Below are positions 19,600-30,392 of a stretch of DNA of 64,000 nucleotides, piece after piece. The DNA is from Candidatus Ichthyocystis hellenicum. GTDB lineage: Bacteria; Pseudomonadota; Gammaproteobacteria; Burkholderiales; 2013Ark19i. Where the stretch lies: positions 1,191,701 through 1,255,700 of the forward strand of contig NZ_LN906597.1 in assembly GCF_001460935.1 (NCBI RefSeq), in the 5' to 3' direction. The notes beneath the pieces were generated by a model. That model saw nothing but the letters and a program-made list of their open reading frames with translations. It ran no database searches and was not told the origin of the DNA. The position numbers were made by a program, and so were the translations under genes. The first letter of the stretch is position 1. Every line of letters begins with the position of its first letter.

Positions 19600-22500
19600 C
19601 TATGCATCATGAGATACACATAATTGCTCGTCTGCCTTCCTTTTGCGACTTTCATTTGGTTCTTTATCATCGGTGGTTGGTTTAGTCTTGTTTTTGAGGG
19701 AAAAGTTAACTATATCAGAGAGCAAATGCTTGGTCATTAATTCTACCATAAATTCATTGGGTGCGAGTGCTTTTTCTTCATGTAGTACCACAGATTCTGT
19801 TAGTGCTTTTTTTACTTTTTCCTCCAGTATGCTTTTTTTATCTAGAAGTTTATTAACCATATCGGCGGGATAAGTCTTTGTTAAGTTTCTTATAAATGAC
19901 CTGGTTAGATATGTCCCATGTAGTTTTACAAACAAAATTTCCGAAATACTAGCCAAGTCGAGTTTTTTTATCTCAGAAATGATTTTATTTGGTAAATTTC
20001 GTATTGATTCAAGTATTAAAAACTTTGATAACGTAGAGAGTACATTTTTTTTATCGCGAGAGATGCTTTTTACATTGGTAGTTAAAGATTCTCCAGAATT
20101 TATACGAATATGACCTTGGATTATGTACAAAAAATATTCATGAGGGATTTTATCTATCTTTTCAGAAATATCCATGCAGTACTTATATAATTTATCAAAG
20201 AAGACTCTATTGGATATACATTTATCTTTGATATCTGAAGTAGACATTCCATTAACTATAACCACATCTGAAGATGGTATAATATCATTGATGTATGGAG
20301 AAACTTTACTTAAAATGTATTTTCGTAAATTTGAATGGGTGCTAGAGAAATTTGTATTTGACTCGCTAAAATCATTTTTTTCCATTTTTTTATTAAATAC
20401 TTTCAACATGGTTTCATTAATTAATTTTCTTTCATCGAAGTTAGTCATTTTAATAATTTTCTCATACATATTTTCAACTAATTTGGCAGAATATATATTG
20501 TTGTAGCTGTATAACTTGGTCGTTATCTTCAATTCTTTTGGAATCTTATATTTTACTTGATGTTGTAAGGAATGTTTTTGGCTATCCTTATCCGTAGCTT
20601 GTGGGTCACTAATTGAAGGCAATGGTTCGTATGAAAACAATTTAGACATGATTCCCCATGAATCTTGGGTGCTATTTTTATCAAAAGTTATTTTGTTGTC
20701 TTTGTTACCAAAATGTTGCTCCTTTGTGGCATTAGATGCTGGGGGTTGCTTATCATGATACGCAGGACCACTAGCTACAAGCATGCTACATTTGTCGCTG
20801 TAGTGTATATTATTCATGTCAAGTAGTAAATAATCTGCCAAGAGTTTTGCCATAGACTTGCTTAGCTTAAATGTTGTTTCTTTATATACTGTGATAGATT
20901 CACATAGTTTTTTTTCTAAATTTTCCTTTATAATTGGGTCTTCGATACTTAGGTTTCTGTTAATATAATAAATATTCGCCACATTTTTAATAAGTGACTT
21001 GGTTAGATAGACATTGTGAGTGAATACAAACTCTCCCTTTAAAATATCAACTGGTTCCATGTTTCCTATTGTGTGCTTAATTTTTAGTGGCAAATTGCGT
21101 ATAACGTTTACTATCAAAAATTTAAGTGCTTTATAGATTTTATTTCTTCTGCTGCAAGAAATTTTTTTCATACTAAAATTCAAATTATTTGATGGACCAA
21201 AACTTATACTAGATTGAATTATAGTAAAAAAATCCTTGCGCCAGGTTTCATCTACATCTTCTTCTATTTTATTACAATGTTCTTGCAATCTATCAAAGAA
21301 TATTTTATTTGATGTGCATTTATCTTTTATGTCTGAGATGGACATTCCGGGAGTTATTAATATATCTGTATCTTTCATAATTTCATTAATGTAAGGAGAT
21401 GATTTATTGGAAATATATTTACTAATTTTTGAGTAAGTTAGTGAAATATCCATGAGTGATTTATTAAAACCTTTGAATTCAATCAAGTCATTAAAATCTT
21501 CTAATATGGTACTTTTAAGTAAGCCTTTTTCATCAATCTCTATTGACATAATAGCATATTCATATATGCTAACATTTGCCAAAGTGTGGCTGATCTTATA
21601 ATTAAAGATATATGATCCAGAAATTAATATTAGTTCTTCTGGTAGTACATACCTACCACAATCATCAAAAGTACAATCATCAAAAGTAAATTCTTTACTT
21701 AATTCCTCTCGTATTGTGTTTTCTGATATATTCCTGGTTGCTGAAGGATGTTTTTCATATTCTTCAGATGCATTGCTGCTAGTTGATGGTAATTGAGGGT
21801 TACTTCTTTGTTCAAAGTTTCTTATATCTTCAATGTCAATGTATCTCCTATGTTGGTTAAAAGATATAGGTAGAGTTTCATCCGCATTTTCAGTAAGCAG
21901 TATGGATTTTTTACCAAAATAAATATTAGCTATATCTGAGATCAAGTATTTAGTTATAGATTTTATTATGCGGTCATTAGGTGAATATACTCTTTCTTTA
22001 AATAGCAAGGAAGATACTTGCAGTTCTTTCTCTAAGTTTTCCTTTATGGTTTTAAATAATTCATAAAATGATTTATAAACTACCTTTCTATCGTCATCCA
22101 TTATTGATTTATTAATAGCATAAATCTCTAACATATTTCTCATAAATGACTTGGTTATATACACCCCGTGCAATTGTACAAACAAACCATTTGAAATATC
22201 AGTGGCACTAAAATTTTCTATTTCATATTTAATCTTCCTAGGCAAACCAAGCAAGGAATTGACTACTAAATATTTTAGCAATAAGGAAAATTTATTTTTT
22301 CTATTTATAGAAATTTTTCGTACGTTGGCATCAAAGTATTCTTTTGCACCGAAACCAACACGGGATTGAATTATATGCAAGAAATTTTCAGCAGGAATCT
22401 TATCAGTTGCTATTGCTATTTCTTTACAAGATTTATGTAATTTATCGAAAAAAATTTTATTTGATATACACTTATTTTTTATATCTGATATTGACATTCC

Positions 22501-23367
22501 AGGAGTTATAGGTGTATCAGCAAATTTCATTATATTATTAATATCTGAAGAAGTTATGTCTAAAATATATTTACCAATTTTTGAATAAGTTCGGGATAGA
22601 TTCATATTGGATTGATCAAATCCCCTAAGTTTAATGGCGTCACCGAATTCTTCTATAATAAGGTTTTTAAGTAAATTTTCCTCGTCAAAATTAATTTTTT
22701 TAATGGCATTTTCATATATGTTGCTAACCAAGCTAACAGAGGCTATATTAACGAAATTATACAAGTTTGCCGTAAGTTTTAATTCTTTTGGCACTTCAAA
22801 TTCAGGTGAGATAGATTCAATTTCCCTTTCTTCACTGTTTTTTTCATTATAATTTACCATTTCACCGATTTCAAAACATTCATTATTTTTATCAAAAGAT
22901 GTATGTGGTTGCTCTGGTATGTTCACTAGTATATTGTTATTTTCAATGAATGCGTTTGTATTAACCAACGGTTCAATATTTGCTGTTTTCAATTGATGGT
23001 ACTCTAGTTTATTGCCACATAAATCTCCAGTAGAAGCATTATTTTCGTAATTTGTGTTAGTATCCCGCAATTCGGTTATATGGATTGCATCACTTACATC
23101 ATCTATATTGTTGAATAGATTTTCCTCTGGGTAATAATTTTCAGTGTAATCAATAAAATTATTTGCTATGTTGAAAGGATCTTTATTTTCAAGTATTACA
23201 TCCGATAGTACATCTACTATTAAATTATCTATATCTTTATCATAATTCAAAAATTGATCACTATGCTGATTTTGCTCAATAGTGCTACTTAAATTGTTTT
23301 GAGTATTGTCCTGATCTCCAATGTCATTACTTTCTGTGGGGGCGTTGTTAGGGAAATATACATACAT
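19600..23367 (-). CDS. Family protein, A-A-A architecture without B module
   Basis: 1255 residues, starting MYVYFPNNAPTES, with leader CAGGCATTAATTAT before the ATG. The first ~200 residues are Asn/Asp/Glu-rich and contain IDNLIVDVLSDVIL, a version of the family's short acidic-hydrophobic motif. A modules start near residues 217 (NIYENAIKKINFD), 599 (SIYEYAIMSIEID) and 966 (NMYEKIIKMTNFD). Each has TYS/THS, ITPGMSI or VNGMSTS, SN..FFD.L and HG/HN.Y.T(K/R)S. Linkers between modules are Ser/Asn-rich. The protein stops after the third A module with a basic tail ESRKRKADEQ, so the missing B module is not a simple frameshift at the annotated stop. Function unknown. Confidence 0.93.
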   Translation of the reverse strand: MYVYFPNNAPTESNDIGDQDNTQNNLSSTIEQNQHSDQFLNYDKDIDNLIVDVLSDVILENKDPFNIANNFIDYTENYYPEENLFNNIDDVSDAIHITELRDTNTNYENNASTGDLCGNKLEYHQLKTANIEPLVNTNAFIENNNILVNIPEQPHTSFDKNNECFEIGEMVNYNEKNSEEREIESISPEFEVPKELKLTANLYNFVNIASVSLVSNIYENAIKKINFDEENLLKNLIIEEFGDAIKLRGFDQSNMNLSRTYSKIGKYILDITSSDINNIMKFADTPITPGMSISDIKNKCISNKIFFDKLHKSCKEIAIATDKIPAENFLHIIQSRVGFGAKEYFDANVRKISINRKNKFSLLLKYLVVNSLLGLPRKIKYEIENFSATDISNGLFVQLHGVYITKSFMRNMLEIYAINKSIMDDDRKVVYKSFYELFKTIKENLEKELQVSSLLFKERVYSPNDRIIKSITKYLISDIANIYFGKKSILLTENADETLPISFNQHRRYIDIEDIRNFEQRSNPQLPSTSSNASEEYEKHPSATRNISENTIREELSKEFTFDDCTFDDCGRYVLPEELILISGSYIFNYKISHTLANVSIYEYAIMSIEIDEKGLLKSTILEDFNDLIEFKGFNKSLMDISLTYSKISKYISNKSSPYINEIMKDTDILITPGMSISDIKDKCTSNKIFFDRLQEHCNKIEEDVDETWRKDFFTIIQSSISFGPSNNLNFSMKKISCSRRNKIYKALKFLIVNVIRNLPLKIKHTIGNMEPVDILKGEFVFTHNVYLTKSLIKNVANIYYINRNLSIEDPIIKENLEKKLCESITVYKETTFKLSKSMAKLLADYLLLDMNNIHYSDKCSMLVASGPAYHDKQPPASNATKEQHFGNKDNKITFDKNSTQDSWGIMSKLFSYEPLPSISDPQATDKDSQKHSLQHQVKYKIPKELKITTKLYSYNNIYSAKLVENMYEKIIKMTNFDERKLINETMLKVFNKKMEKNDFSESNTNFSSTHSNLRKYILSKVSPYINDIIPSSDVVIVNGMSTSDIKDKCISNRVFFDKLYKYCMDISEKIDKIPHEYFLYIIQGHIRINSGESLTTNVKSISRDKKNVLSTLSKFLILESIRNLPNKIISEIKKLDLASISEILFVKLHGTYLTRSFIRNLTKTYPADMVNKLLDKKSILEEKVKKALTESVVLHEEKALAPNEFMVELMTKHLLSDIVNFSLKNKTKPTTDDKEPNESRKRKADEQLCVSHDA

Positions 23368-23726
23368 ATAATTAATGCCTGACGAATATAATTAAAAAAT
23401 AAAATACTTGTTTCTATGTTATATGGATGCTACAGCAAAATTATTACAGTTGATGTTAAATTTTGATTGTTGATAAATTGTAGTTAGATAATTAAATGAA
23501 GATAAAATTTTTTTGTTGTAAAATATGATGATAGATTATACATTTCTAATTTTCTTGAAAATATAATTGTAGTCTCGTCATATGAATTTGTAATAAGCTG
23601 AAAGTATACTACTTTTGTGCTTTCAGCCTATTACAGTAATTAGTATTTAATGGTTTACAATTTCAACTACTATCTTATATACAAATATATTATATGAATG
23701 TTTCATCAATTAAGGGTAGTGGAGCG
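23368..23726. other. Intergenic spacer with shared element and strong stem-loop
   Basis: 359 bp. It carries TTGATGTTAAATTTTG at 23450-23465, about 85-98 bp upstream of the 23367 start, and the inverted repeat at 23590-23634. No gene seen. Confidence 0.45.
23590..23634. repeat. 15-bp inverted repeat (stem-loop)
   Basis: GTAATAAGCTGAAAG at 23590-23604 pairs with CTTTCAGCCTATTAC at 23620-23634, 14 of 15 positions complementary, around a 15-base loop. It lies about 90-140 bases downstream of the stop of the gene ending at 23727. Neither strand has a T-run after it, so it is not a standard intrinsic terminator. It may be an RNA structure or protein site. Confidence 0.7.
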
Positions 23727-26700
23727 TTATTCATGTGCAGAAAAATGGTTGTTAATGATTTTGTCCCTCATCCTAGCATAGTAAGTAACTATATCCGATG
23801 CTAATTTATTAGCTAGAGATCTTAAGGTAGATTCATTTGGTGAAAGTAATTCACCCTCGTGTAGTATTGTAGAACAACGCAGTGTTTTTTCTAATTCAAT
23901 TTTTATAAAATTTCTTCCTTGTTCTAATAGCATATCAATTTTGTTAATTGTATAAATTTTGGTTATATTTCTTATTAATGATTTTGGAATGTATATCCCA
24001 TGTATTTTCACAAATAAGTATTCCGAAATATTATTGATGTCAATTTTTTCTATTTCAGATGCAATGCTATTTGGTAGGTTGTATAGGAAGTATAATATTG
24101 AAAGCTTTATCAAAGCAGTAATTTTATTCCTTCTGAAGATTCCGATGCGTTTTATATTGGCACATAAATCAGTATTTGAGCTAAGATTAATATAACTTTG
24201 AATTATATGTGAGAATTTTTCATGAGGAATTTTATCTATTTCTATCACTATTTTTTTGCATGATTCCCGTAATTTATAAAAAAAATCTTTATTATGTACG
24301 TATTTATGCTTGACGCATGGAATAGACATGCCTGGAGTTATTACTACATCTGTTGTTGATACAATGTCATCAATGTACGGGGATATTTTATCCAAAATAT
24401 ATCTAGTTATGTTAGAGTAGGTGTCGGCTATTTTTTCGTTGGCCTTATACGTATTGTAATCGACGATCTTGTCTTTAAACTCTTCTATTATAGCGTCGCT
24501 TATCAATCTGTCACTGTCAAAATTAATTTTTTTGATAATGTTTTTATATATGCTGGTAGTTAACCCAGTAGAATATATGTTGATGTAATTATATGATTTT
24601 TTAGCTATAAGCAAGTTATCTGGCATTATATTATTTACGTAATTTTGAGCAACATATTCTTGCTCTTCCCCTGTATCTGAAGGATGGTCTTCTGGCGTTT
24701 TTAACTCTGTTGAGCATATATACTCGAATACAGGTAAATGAGATTTAATCCTAGATATCATATTGTGATATTTTTCACTACTTATACCAAATGTTGAGGT
24801 GCATTTGGTTGTGTCATCTTGGTTTATCATGTTAAAAGATGTGGATGGTTGTTCTTCATTCGCATAGTAGTTTTCCATATCCATTAATAAATAATTAGTC
24901 ATAGATTCTACTAAAGATTTACTTGGTGAAAATGTCATGTTTTCAATTAGCACAACAGACTTTCTAAGTTCTTCTGCTATTCTATCCTTTTTGTGAGACT
25001 TTTTAGTTTCACAAATGTTTAATATGTTTCTAATAAACGATTTATTAACATATACACCATGCAACAGCGCAAACACACTTTCCAAAACTTCAGCCTCTTC
25101 AAATTTTTCTATTGCTGATATAATTTTAAACGGCAAATTGCGTATGGTGTGTACTATTAAAGATCTTACTTCCACTGAGAGTAGTCTTTTTCTCCTGTAA
25201 GGACTTTTTCCTATACCAAAGTTTGCGCTGGAATCTATGCATTTAGATGATCCAAAATAAAAATTATTTTGAATTTTACCCAAAAATTTCTCGGCTTGTA
25301 TTCTTTCTACATTTGTTGCTATTTCTCTACAATACTCATTCAGTCTGTTGAAGAATATTTTGTTTGATATATACTCACGTTTTATATCTGAAATAGACAT
25401 TCCAGGAGTTATGGATATATCCGTACTTATAGTGACTCTATTTATATATCCATGAAATCTATCTGAAATATATTTATGTATATTTGAATAAGTTTGAGAA
25501 ATATCTATAGAAAAGCCATCATAACCACTGAGCTTTATTTTTTCCTTAAACTCCGCCATTATAATCTCTCTAAGTAAAAATTTCTCATCAATATCAATTT
25601 TATCCACAGCATTTTCATATATGCTCTTAGTCGATATCGAGTCTATATCAGTGAACTCGTATACCTTTGATGATAGTTCCAGTTCTTCTGGCATTGTATA
25701 TTTGGAGTAATTCTGAAGAGTATTTTTTTCATTGTTAGGTGATTGTTGTTTTTCGTATGCGTTTGATGCAGTACACTGATTGTTGTATGAATTTGATTTG
25801 GTGATACTTTGCCAAACATTTAGCTTCTCTCGATTGTAGAAATATTTAGGTGTGTCTTTTTCTGAATCTGGGTCTGGGTCTGGATCTGAATCTTCGATTA
25901 TTAGTTTGTACCCATTCCTAAAATAAAGGGTGGTTATGTCCGTTAGCAAATATCTTGCCATTAATTCTAATGTAGATTTATTGGGTGAAATAGTTTTTCC
26001 ACCAATAAAAATAACCGACTTCTCAAACTCTTTCTTTAATATTTCTTTTAAAATATATCTGTTAATTTTTAAGTATCCATTTTCAGTTACAGACATATTG
26101 CAGTAATAAACATTTAGTACACTTCTTATTAATGATTTAGAAACATATGCGCCATGTATATACGCAAATGAACTCTTAGAAACATCTGCTATCTCAAGAT
26201 TTGCTATTACAGATTTAATTTTGCTTGATAAATTAAATATATTATCTATTACCAGGTTCTTAGATAAGGTTGTGAGTCTATTTCTTCTAGGAGTGGCAAT
26301 TTTTCGTACACTAGTTACTAAAGATTTTCCCGAACCAAACTTTATGGAAGTTTGAATTGTATATAAAAAATCTTCATGAGGAACTAATTCAATTTCTTTT
26401 GCTGTTTCTTTGCAATATTCATCTAATCTGTCAAAGAAAATTTTATTTGCAATATACTTATTTTTTATATCTAAAATAGACATCCCAGGAGTTATGGATA
26501 TATCTGTAACGGGAGCGATGTTACTAATGTACTGATAAACTTTGTTCAGAACATATTTGAGTATGTTTAAATAAGTTGGGTAAATGTTCATACTCGATTC
26601 ATCAAAACCTTTAGTGATAATTTTTTTTTTAAATTCTATTAATATAGCGTTCCTAAGTAAGTTGCCATCATCAATATTGATTTTCTTAACTGCATTTTCG

Positions 26701-27365
26701 TATATACCGACAGTAAATTTACTTGATCGTATATCAGCGAAAGTATACAGTTTTGATGCAAATGTTGTTTCTTTTTGATATTTATATTTTTTAGACATAG
26801 CAGTGCTAAGTTCTTCTTTAAATGTTGTTTCGCAAAGCCCGCTAATTTCACTATTTTGTTCAATATTTTGGAGATATTCATTATCGTCAAATTTACGTTT
26901 TGTACCTAAACATATTTGATGTTTTTTTTCTAATTCCATAACCTCATTGTTAACTCTAGTTATTGTACCTGCATCAACTGTTTGCGCATTACATTGTTCT
27001 ACAAACTCCTGTGTTTGTGAATTAGACTCATTAGAATCAATGATATCATCAAGTAAATATTCTAGCGATTTGTCATTTTCATCACTATTTATTGCATATA
27101 ACGAATACGATAATAAATCGGACAGTAAATTATCATTTTCATCATCATTTGTTGTGTTGACCGGTTTAGGAGATGCAGACCTTCCTAGGTCAATGCCAGG
27201 AATGTCAGTATGACATAGGTTATTTTTCAGCGCGTAATCATCATGATTGTACACTGTAAGTGTATTTTCAAAGGAGTTTTGATCAATAATGACGTCATCA
27301 GTATTGCTAATGATTTCTTCGTTATTGCTTGCTGTAGAACTGTTACCAAAAAGATGTATGCTCAT
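23727..27365 (-). CDS. Family protein, A-A-A architecture without B module
   Basis: 1212 residues from the ATG at 27365 (MSIHLFGNSST). A TTG 15 bases upstream would add five residues, but the GGGTATT there matches the family leader and is better read as untranslated. The N-terminal ~210 residues are Asn/Asp/Ser-rich with NDNLLSDLLS and KSLEYLLDDI, and the basic motif TKRKFDDNE followed later by MSKKYKY. A modules start near residues 218 (GIYENAVKKINID), 580 (SIYENAVDKIDID) and 938 (SIYKNIIKKINFD), each with TPGMSI and HG.Y..KS.IR. A linker holds DPDPDPDSEKD. There is no B module. A ten-base homopolymer lies inside the frame at 26621-26630. Function unknown. Confidence 0.93.
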   Translation of the reverse strand: MSIHLFGNSSTASNNEEIISNTDDVIIDQNSFENTLTVYNHDDYALKNNLCHTDIPGIDLGRSASPKPVNTTNDDENDNLLSDLLSYSLYAINSDENDKSLEYLLDDIIDSNESNSQTQEFVEQCNAQTVDAGTITRVNNEVMELEKKHQICLGTKRKFDDNEYLQNIEQNSEISGLCETTFKEELSTAMSKKYKYQKETTFASKLYTFADIRSSKFTVGIYENAVKKINIDDGNLLRNAILIEFKKKIITKGFDESSMNIYPTYLNILKYVLNKVYQYISNIAPVTDISITPGMSILDIKNKYIANKIFFDRLDEYCKETAKEIELVPHEDFLYTIQTSIKFGSGKSLVTSVRKIATPRRNRLTTLSKNLVIDNIFNLSSKIKSVIANLEIADVSKSSFAYIHGAYVSKSLIRSVLNVYYCNMSVTENGYLKINRYILKEILKKEFEKSVIFIGGKTISPNKSTLELMARYLLTDITTLYFRNGYKLIIEDSDPDPDPDSEKDTPKYFYNREKLNVWQSITKSNSYNNQCTASNAYEKQQSPNNEKNTLQNYSKYTMPEELELSSKVYEFTDIDSISTKSIYENAVDKIDIDEKFLLREIIMAEFKEKIKLSGYDGFSIDISQTYSNIHKYISDRFHGYINRVTISTDISITPGMSISDIKREYISNKIFFNRLNEYCREIATNVERIQAEKFLGKIQNNFYFGSSKCIDSSANFGIGKSPYRRKRLLSVEVRSLIVHTIRNLPFKIISAIEKFEEAEVLESVFALLHGVYVNKSFIRNILNICETKKSHKKDRIAEELRKSVVLIENMTFSPSKSLVESMTNYLLMDMENYYANEEQPSTSFNMINQDDTTKCTSTFGISSEKYHNMISRIKSHLPVFEYICSTELKTPEDHPSDTGEEQEYVAQNYVNNIMPDNLLIAKKSYNYINIYSTGLTTSIYKNIIKKINFDSDRLISDAIIEEFKDKIVDYNTYKANEKIADTYSNITRYILDKISPYIDDIVSTTDVVITPGMSIPCVKHKYVHNKDFFYKLRESCKKIVIEIDKIPHEKFSHIIQSYINLSSNTDLCANIKRIGIFRRNKITALIKLSILYFLYNLPNSIASEIEKIDINNISEYLFVKIHGIYIPKSLIRNITKIYTINKIDMLLEQGRNFIKIELEKTLRCSTILHEGELLSPNESTLRSLANKLASDIVTYYARMRDKIINNHFSAHE

Positions 27366-27381
27366 ATATCTAATACCCAAT
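27366..27381 (-). promoter_or_regulatory. Family translation leader GGGTATT-N6-ATG (decides start)
   Basis: The minus strand reads ATTGGGTATTAGATAT before the ATG at 27365. It matches the GGyATT leader of paralogues, placing the start at ATG 27365 and not at the upstream TTG. Confidence 0.6.
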
Positions 27382-28073
27382 ACTCAATTAAATTAGAAGT
27401 AAAATGTATCTTTCTCCTTAGGGGGGATAGTACACTAAAATAATAAAATAAGTACGAACCAGTGTACATTTTTAATTGATAATACTTTACCTAACTGTTT
27501 AAATATAAAAAATAGTATTTGCTTATAGAAATGTTAGTGAAAAAATTGACCACTAATTTTTGTGCGTCTTCTAATAGAACTACACTGTTTTAGTTATGCT
27601 AATGTATTAAATGGTGTCTATTAGTTATTAATTTTTACTGACATGTGTTATTTTTCGCTAACTGATTTACACAATCAAATGCCGATGTTTAATTAGAATA
27701 ATAAAATTTTTAAGAGCGAATGTATATGCTAATCATCCGATGATAAATTAGTAGTTATTAATTTGTCTTTCGTAATATTTTGTATGCAGAGTGATATATT
27801 ATTTAAGAATTCATAGAAAAATATCATTGCTGTGTAAATTTGAATGCTTTGTTGAGTTATTTATATAATCTTATTTAATTCATATCAAAACTAAAACCTA
27901 CATGAAGTAACAACATTAACTTATTGTTTTTTTAATAAAAATCACGAGTATAATAATTGATAATTAATATAAGAGTAGCATATTATTTTCCGATGATTTA
28001 CAACTATAGTTTGCTTGGTTTAAATTAATGATAATAAACGGTAAGGATTGATATCAACTCATAATGGTGATAA
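27366..28073. other. 708-bp intergenic spacer
   Basis: Very AT-rich, upstream of the 27365 start. A ten-base palindrome TTGATATCAA lies at 28048-28057, shortly downstream of the stop of the gene at 28074. ATAGTACACTAA near 27429-27440 is also found before the 41180 gene. No gene or RNA recognised. Confidence 0.4.
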
Positions 28074-30392
28074 TTAATAATTATTCGCTAGTTTTATCAT
28101 TAATTCCAACTTAACTTTACTCAGTATTAGATTCCTGATTTCTTCTTCTGCTATCGATACTTTGTTATTGCTAATAATCATAATTTTCTTCTCTATTTCC
28201 TTCTTTAGTTTGCCTAATCTGTTTTCTATGAAATTTTTTACGGTTGTATACTTGCTGGAGTCATTGTAGAATCTATCCATGTGTCCAGATAATATCGTAT
28301 GACTGGCTATTTCTTTTTGTGTAGATTCAGAAAAAATTCTTATTTTTGATATTGATGAATTATCAACATATACATTATGATAAAGAGAAAAAAATTCTCC
28401 TACAAGATGTGATCTAGGTAGCATTCTTATAGAGTTTGAAATTTTTTCTGGGATATTTGAGATATTATAAGCCAACAACTGTGAGAGAAATTTAGCCAGA
28501 TTATTCTCTTCTTTCTCAGATAATTTGGATCTCATGTTTCTTCCAATAACTTCATATATTATGCTTTTGTCGGACCTTTCCAATTTATTTATAATTGTAA
28601 TACAATGTTTGCGTAATCTATTAAAGAATCTTTCATTTGATATATACGCTATCTCGAATTCTTCCATCGTCATTCCTTCATGTGGATTAATTTCAACCTT
28701 TATTTCTTCTTCGAATTTATTCATGAAAGCATTGATTATATCTACAATGTAATCCTTGATACTATCTTTTCCAATGTACCTCGAATACGATGTATCAACA
28801 TTAATTGTTAATATAGCAAATCTATACACTCCAATGAGCCTAATATTATCAAAGCTCCATAACTGTGAGTAACAAAATAACTTAGAATTAAATTTGTAAT
28901 ATATGCTATTAGCATCTGATAACAAATGTTCGAGCATTAATTCTGTCGTATATTTATTTAATGAAAATACCTTTTCCTCGTGAAGCACAATTGATTTTTC
29001 TAGGGCTTCTTTTAACTTTTTCTTTGCTAGTGCAAAATTAAATTGTAGAGATTTATTCTCTATCATTGTTTTTTCAACATAATCATGAGTTTCAATTATA
29101 TCCATAATTAATGATTTAGTTACATATACATTATGCAGAATTACAAACATTCCACTTAAAATATCAATAATTTCAAATTTTTTAATTACATCCACAATCT
29201 TTTCAGGCAAATTATTCAACGTGTCTATTATCAAATTTTTTAATTGTTGAGAGATTCTACGTTTTCTTTTATCGGCAATAGTACTTATGTTTGTTTTTAA
29301 AATTAATCCGCGTCCAAATGAAAGATTACTTTGCATTATAGGTAAAAATTCCTCAAGTGGCATTTCATCTATGTCTCTTGAAATTTCTTTACAACACTTA
29401 CGTAGTTTATTAAAGAAAGTATCATTTGATATGCAGCTATCACGAACATCTGTAATAGACATCCCTGGCGTTATAAATACATCTGCATAATGTATAATGC
29501 TGTTAATGTGAGGGGAAACTACGCCGCAAACATATTTGCGAATTTTCGAACAAGTAAGAGTGTAGTCCATGTGTGATAGGTTAAATTTTTTATCTTCAAT
29601 TTTGTTCTTAAACTCTTCTACTATTACTTTTCTTAGCGATTCTTTGTCATCGATGATAATTCTTTTAATAGCGTATTCGTATATGGTTTCAACTGGTCTA
29701 TCGTAGTAAATATTGCTTATTCGATGTGATGGCGAGACAATTCTTAATTCTTCTGGCATTGATATTTTTTCATAAATTTGAAATGTGTTTTTTTTCTCTA
29801 CGGTAGAAATAGATTCCAGGCGTGTATTTTTCTGATCGTCATTCACAAATTCCATATCAAATAATTCTTTAACTGTGATTTTTTGTTCAGGATTAAATTT
29901 GTCTTCAGTTTTAACATATGGTCTCTTTAGGGCAGAGTATGATGATTTTTGCCCATGGGAAGCTTTATCTCTATTGCCTCTAATGGTTGATTTTGTCTTT
30001 TGATTTAAATGTTTGTAATTAGGATAAGAAGTACCTGGTTCAATTGCTGTTGTCGTATTACAAAATTCTTTACTAGTACTGCTTTGATTAATACTTTCTA
30101 CGTATCCAATATCAATGCTTTGTTTTCCCCCATAAGATGTTGATGGCTGTTCTAGAACTTGTTCAGGATCATAACCAGTGCCAATTACTTTTTTTGTATT
30201 TACTTCAACTAAATCCGGGAACAAATCTCTCAATAAACTATCTACGGAAGAATCGGTTTTTTTGCTAAAACCTATTGATTGATCAAGGGGCAACATAGGT
30301 TCATTACTATTGCGTAATTCGTTACTTGAATTGTCGCTTATATCATCAACATTACTTATGTTAGAGCTAGTTTTTGAAAAATATGAACACAT
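28074..30392 (-). CDS. Family protein, A-B architecture
   Basis: 772 residues, starting MCSYFSKTSSN, with leader AGGTATTACTAT before the ATG. Near residue 50 is SSVDSLLRDLFPDLVEV, shared with the genes ending at 4260 and 10130. The N-terminal region has EQPSTSYGGK and ALKRPYVKTED. The A module starts near 234 (TIYEYAIKRIIID, TCSKIRKYV, TPGMSITDVRDSCISN, EEFLPIMQ, HNVYVTKSLI). The B module starts near 522 (GVYRFAILTINVD, HEGMTMEEFEIAYISNERFF, LVGEFFSLYHNVYVDN, IMIISNNKVSIA). The end, LMIKLANNY, lacks the Y..LC tail. Function unknown. Confidence 0.93.
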   Translation of the reverse strand: MCSYFSKTSSNISNVDDISDNSSNELRNSNEPMLPLDQSIGFSKKTDSSVDSLLRDLFPDLVEVNTKKVIGTGYDPEQVLEQPSTSYGGKQSIDIGYVESINQSSTSKEFCNTTTAIEPGTSYPNYKHLNQKTKSTIRGNRDKASHGQKSSYSALKRPYVKTEDKFNPEQKITVKELFDMEFVNDDQKNTRLESISTVEKKNTFQIYEKISMPEELRIVSPSHRISNIYYDRPVETIYEYAIKRIIIDDKESLRKVIVEEFKNKIEDKKFNLSHMDYTLTCSKIRKYVCGVVSPHINSIIHYADVFITPGMSITDVRDSCISNDTFFNKLRKCCKEISRDIDEMPLEEFLPIMQSNLSFGRGLILKTNISTIADKRKRRISQQLKNLIIDTLNNLPEKIVDVIKKFEIIDILSGMFVILHNVYVTKSLIMDIIETHDYVEKTMIENKSLQFNFALAKKKLKEALEKSIVLHEEKVFSLNKYTTELMLEHLLSDANSIYYKFNSKLFCYSQLWSFDNIRLIGVYRFAILTINVDTSYSRYIGKDSIKDYIVDIINAFMNKFEEEIKVEINPHEGMTMEEFEIAYISNERFFNRLRKHCITIINKLERSDKSIIYEVIGRNMRSKLSEKEENNLAKFLSQLLAYNISNIPEKISNSIRMLPRSHLVGEFFSLYHNVYVDNSSISKIRIFSESTQKEIASHTILSGHMDRFYNDSSKYTTVKNFIENRLGKLKKEIEKKIMIISNNKVSIAEEEIRNLILSKVKLELMIKLANNY

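Noticed and set aside
19475..19612. 45-codon plus-strand frame with a fairly protein-like translation
   Set aside because: No ribosome binding site, and it overlaps the 3' end of the minus-strand family gene. Too short to support.
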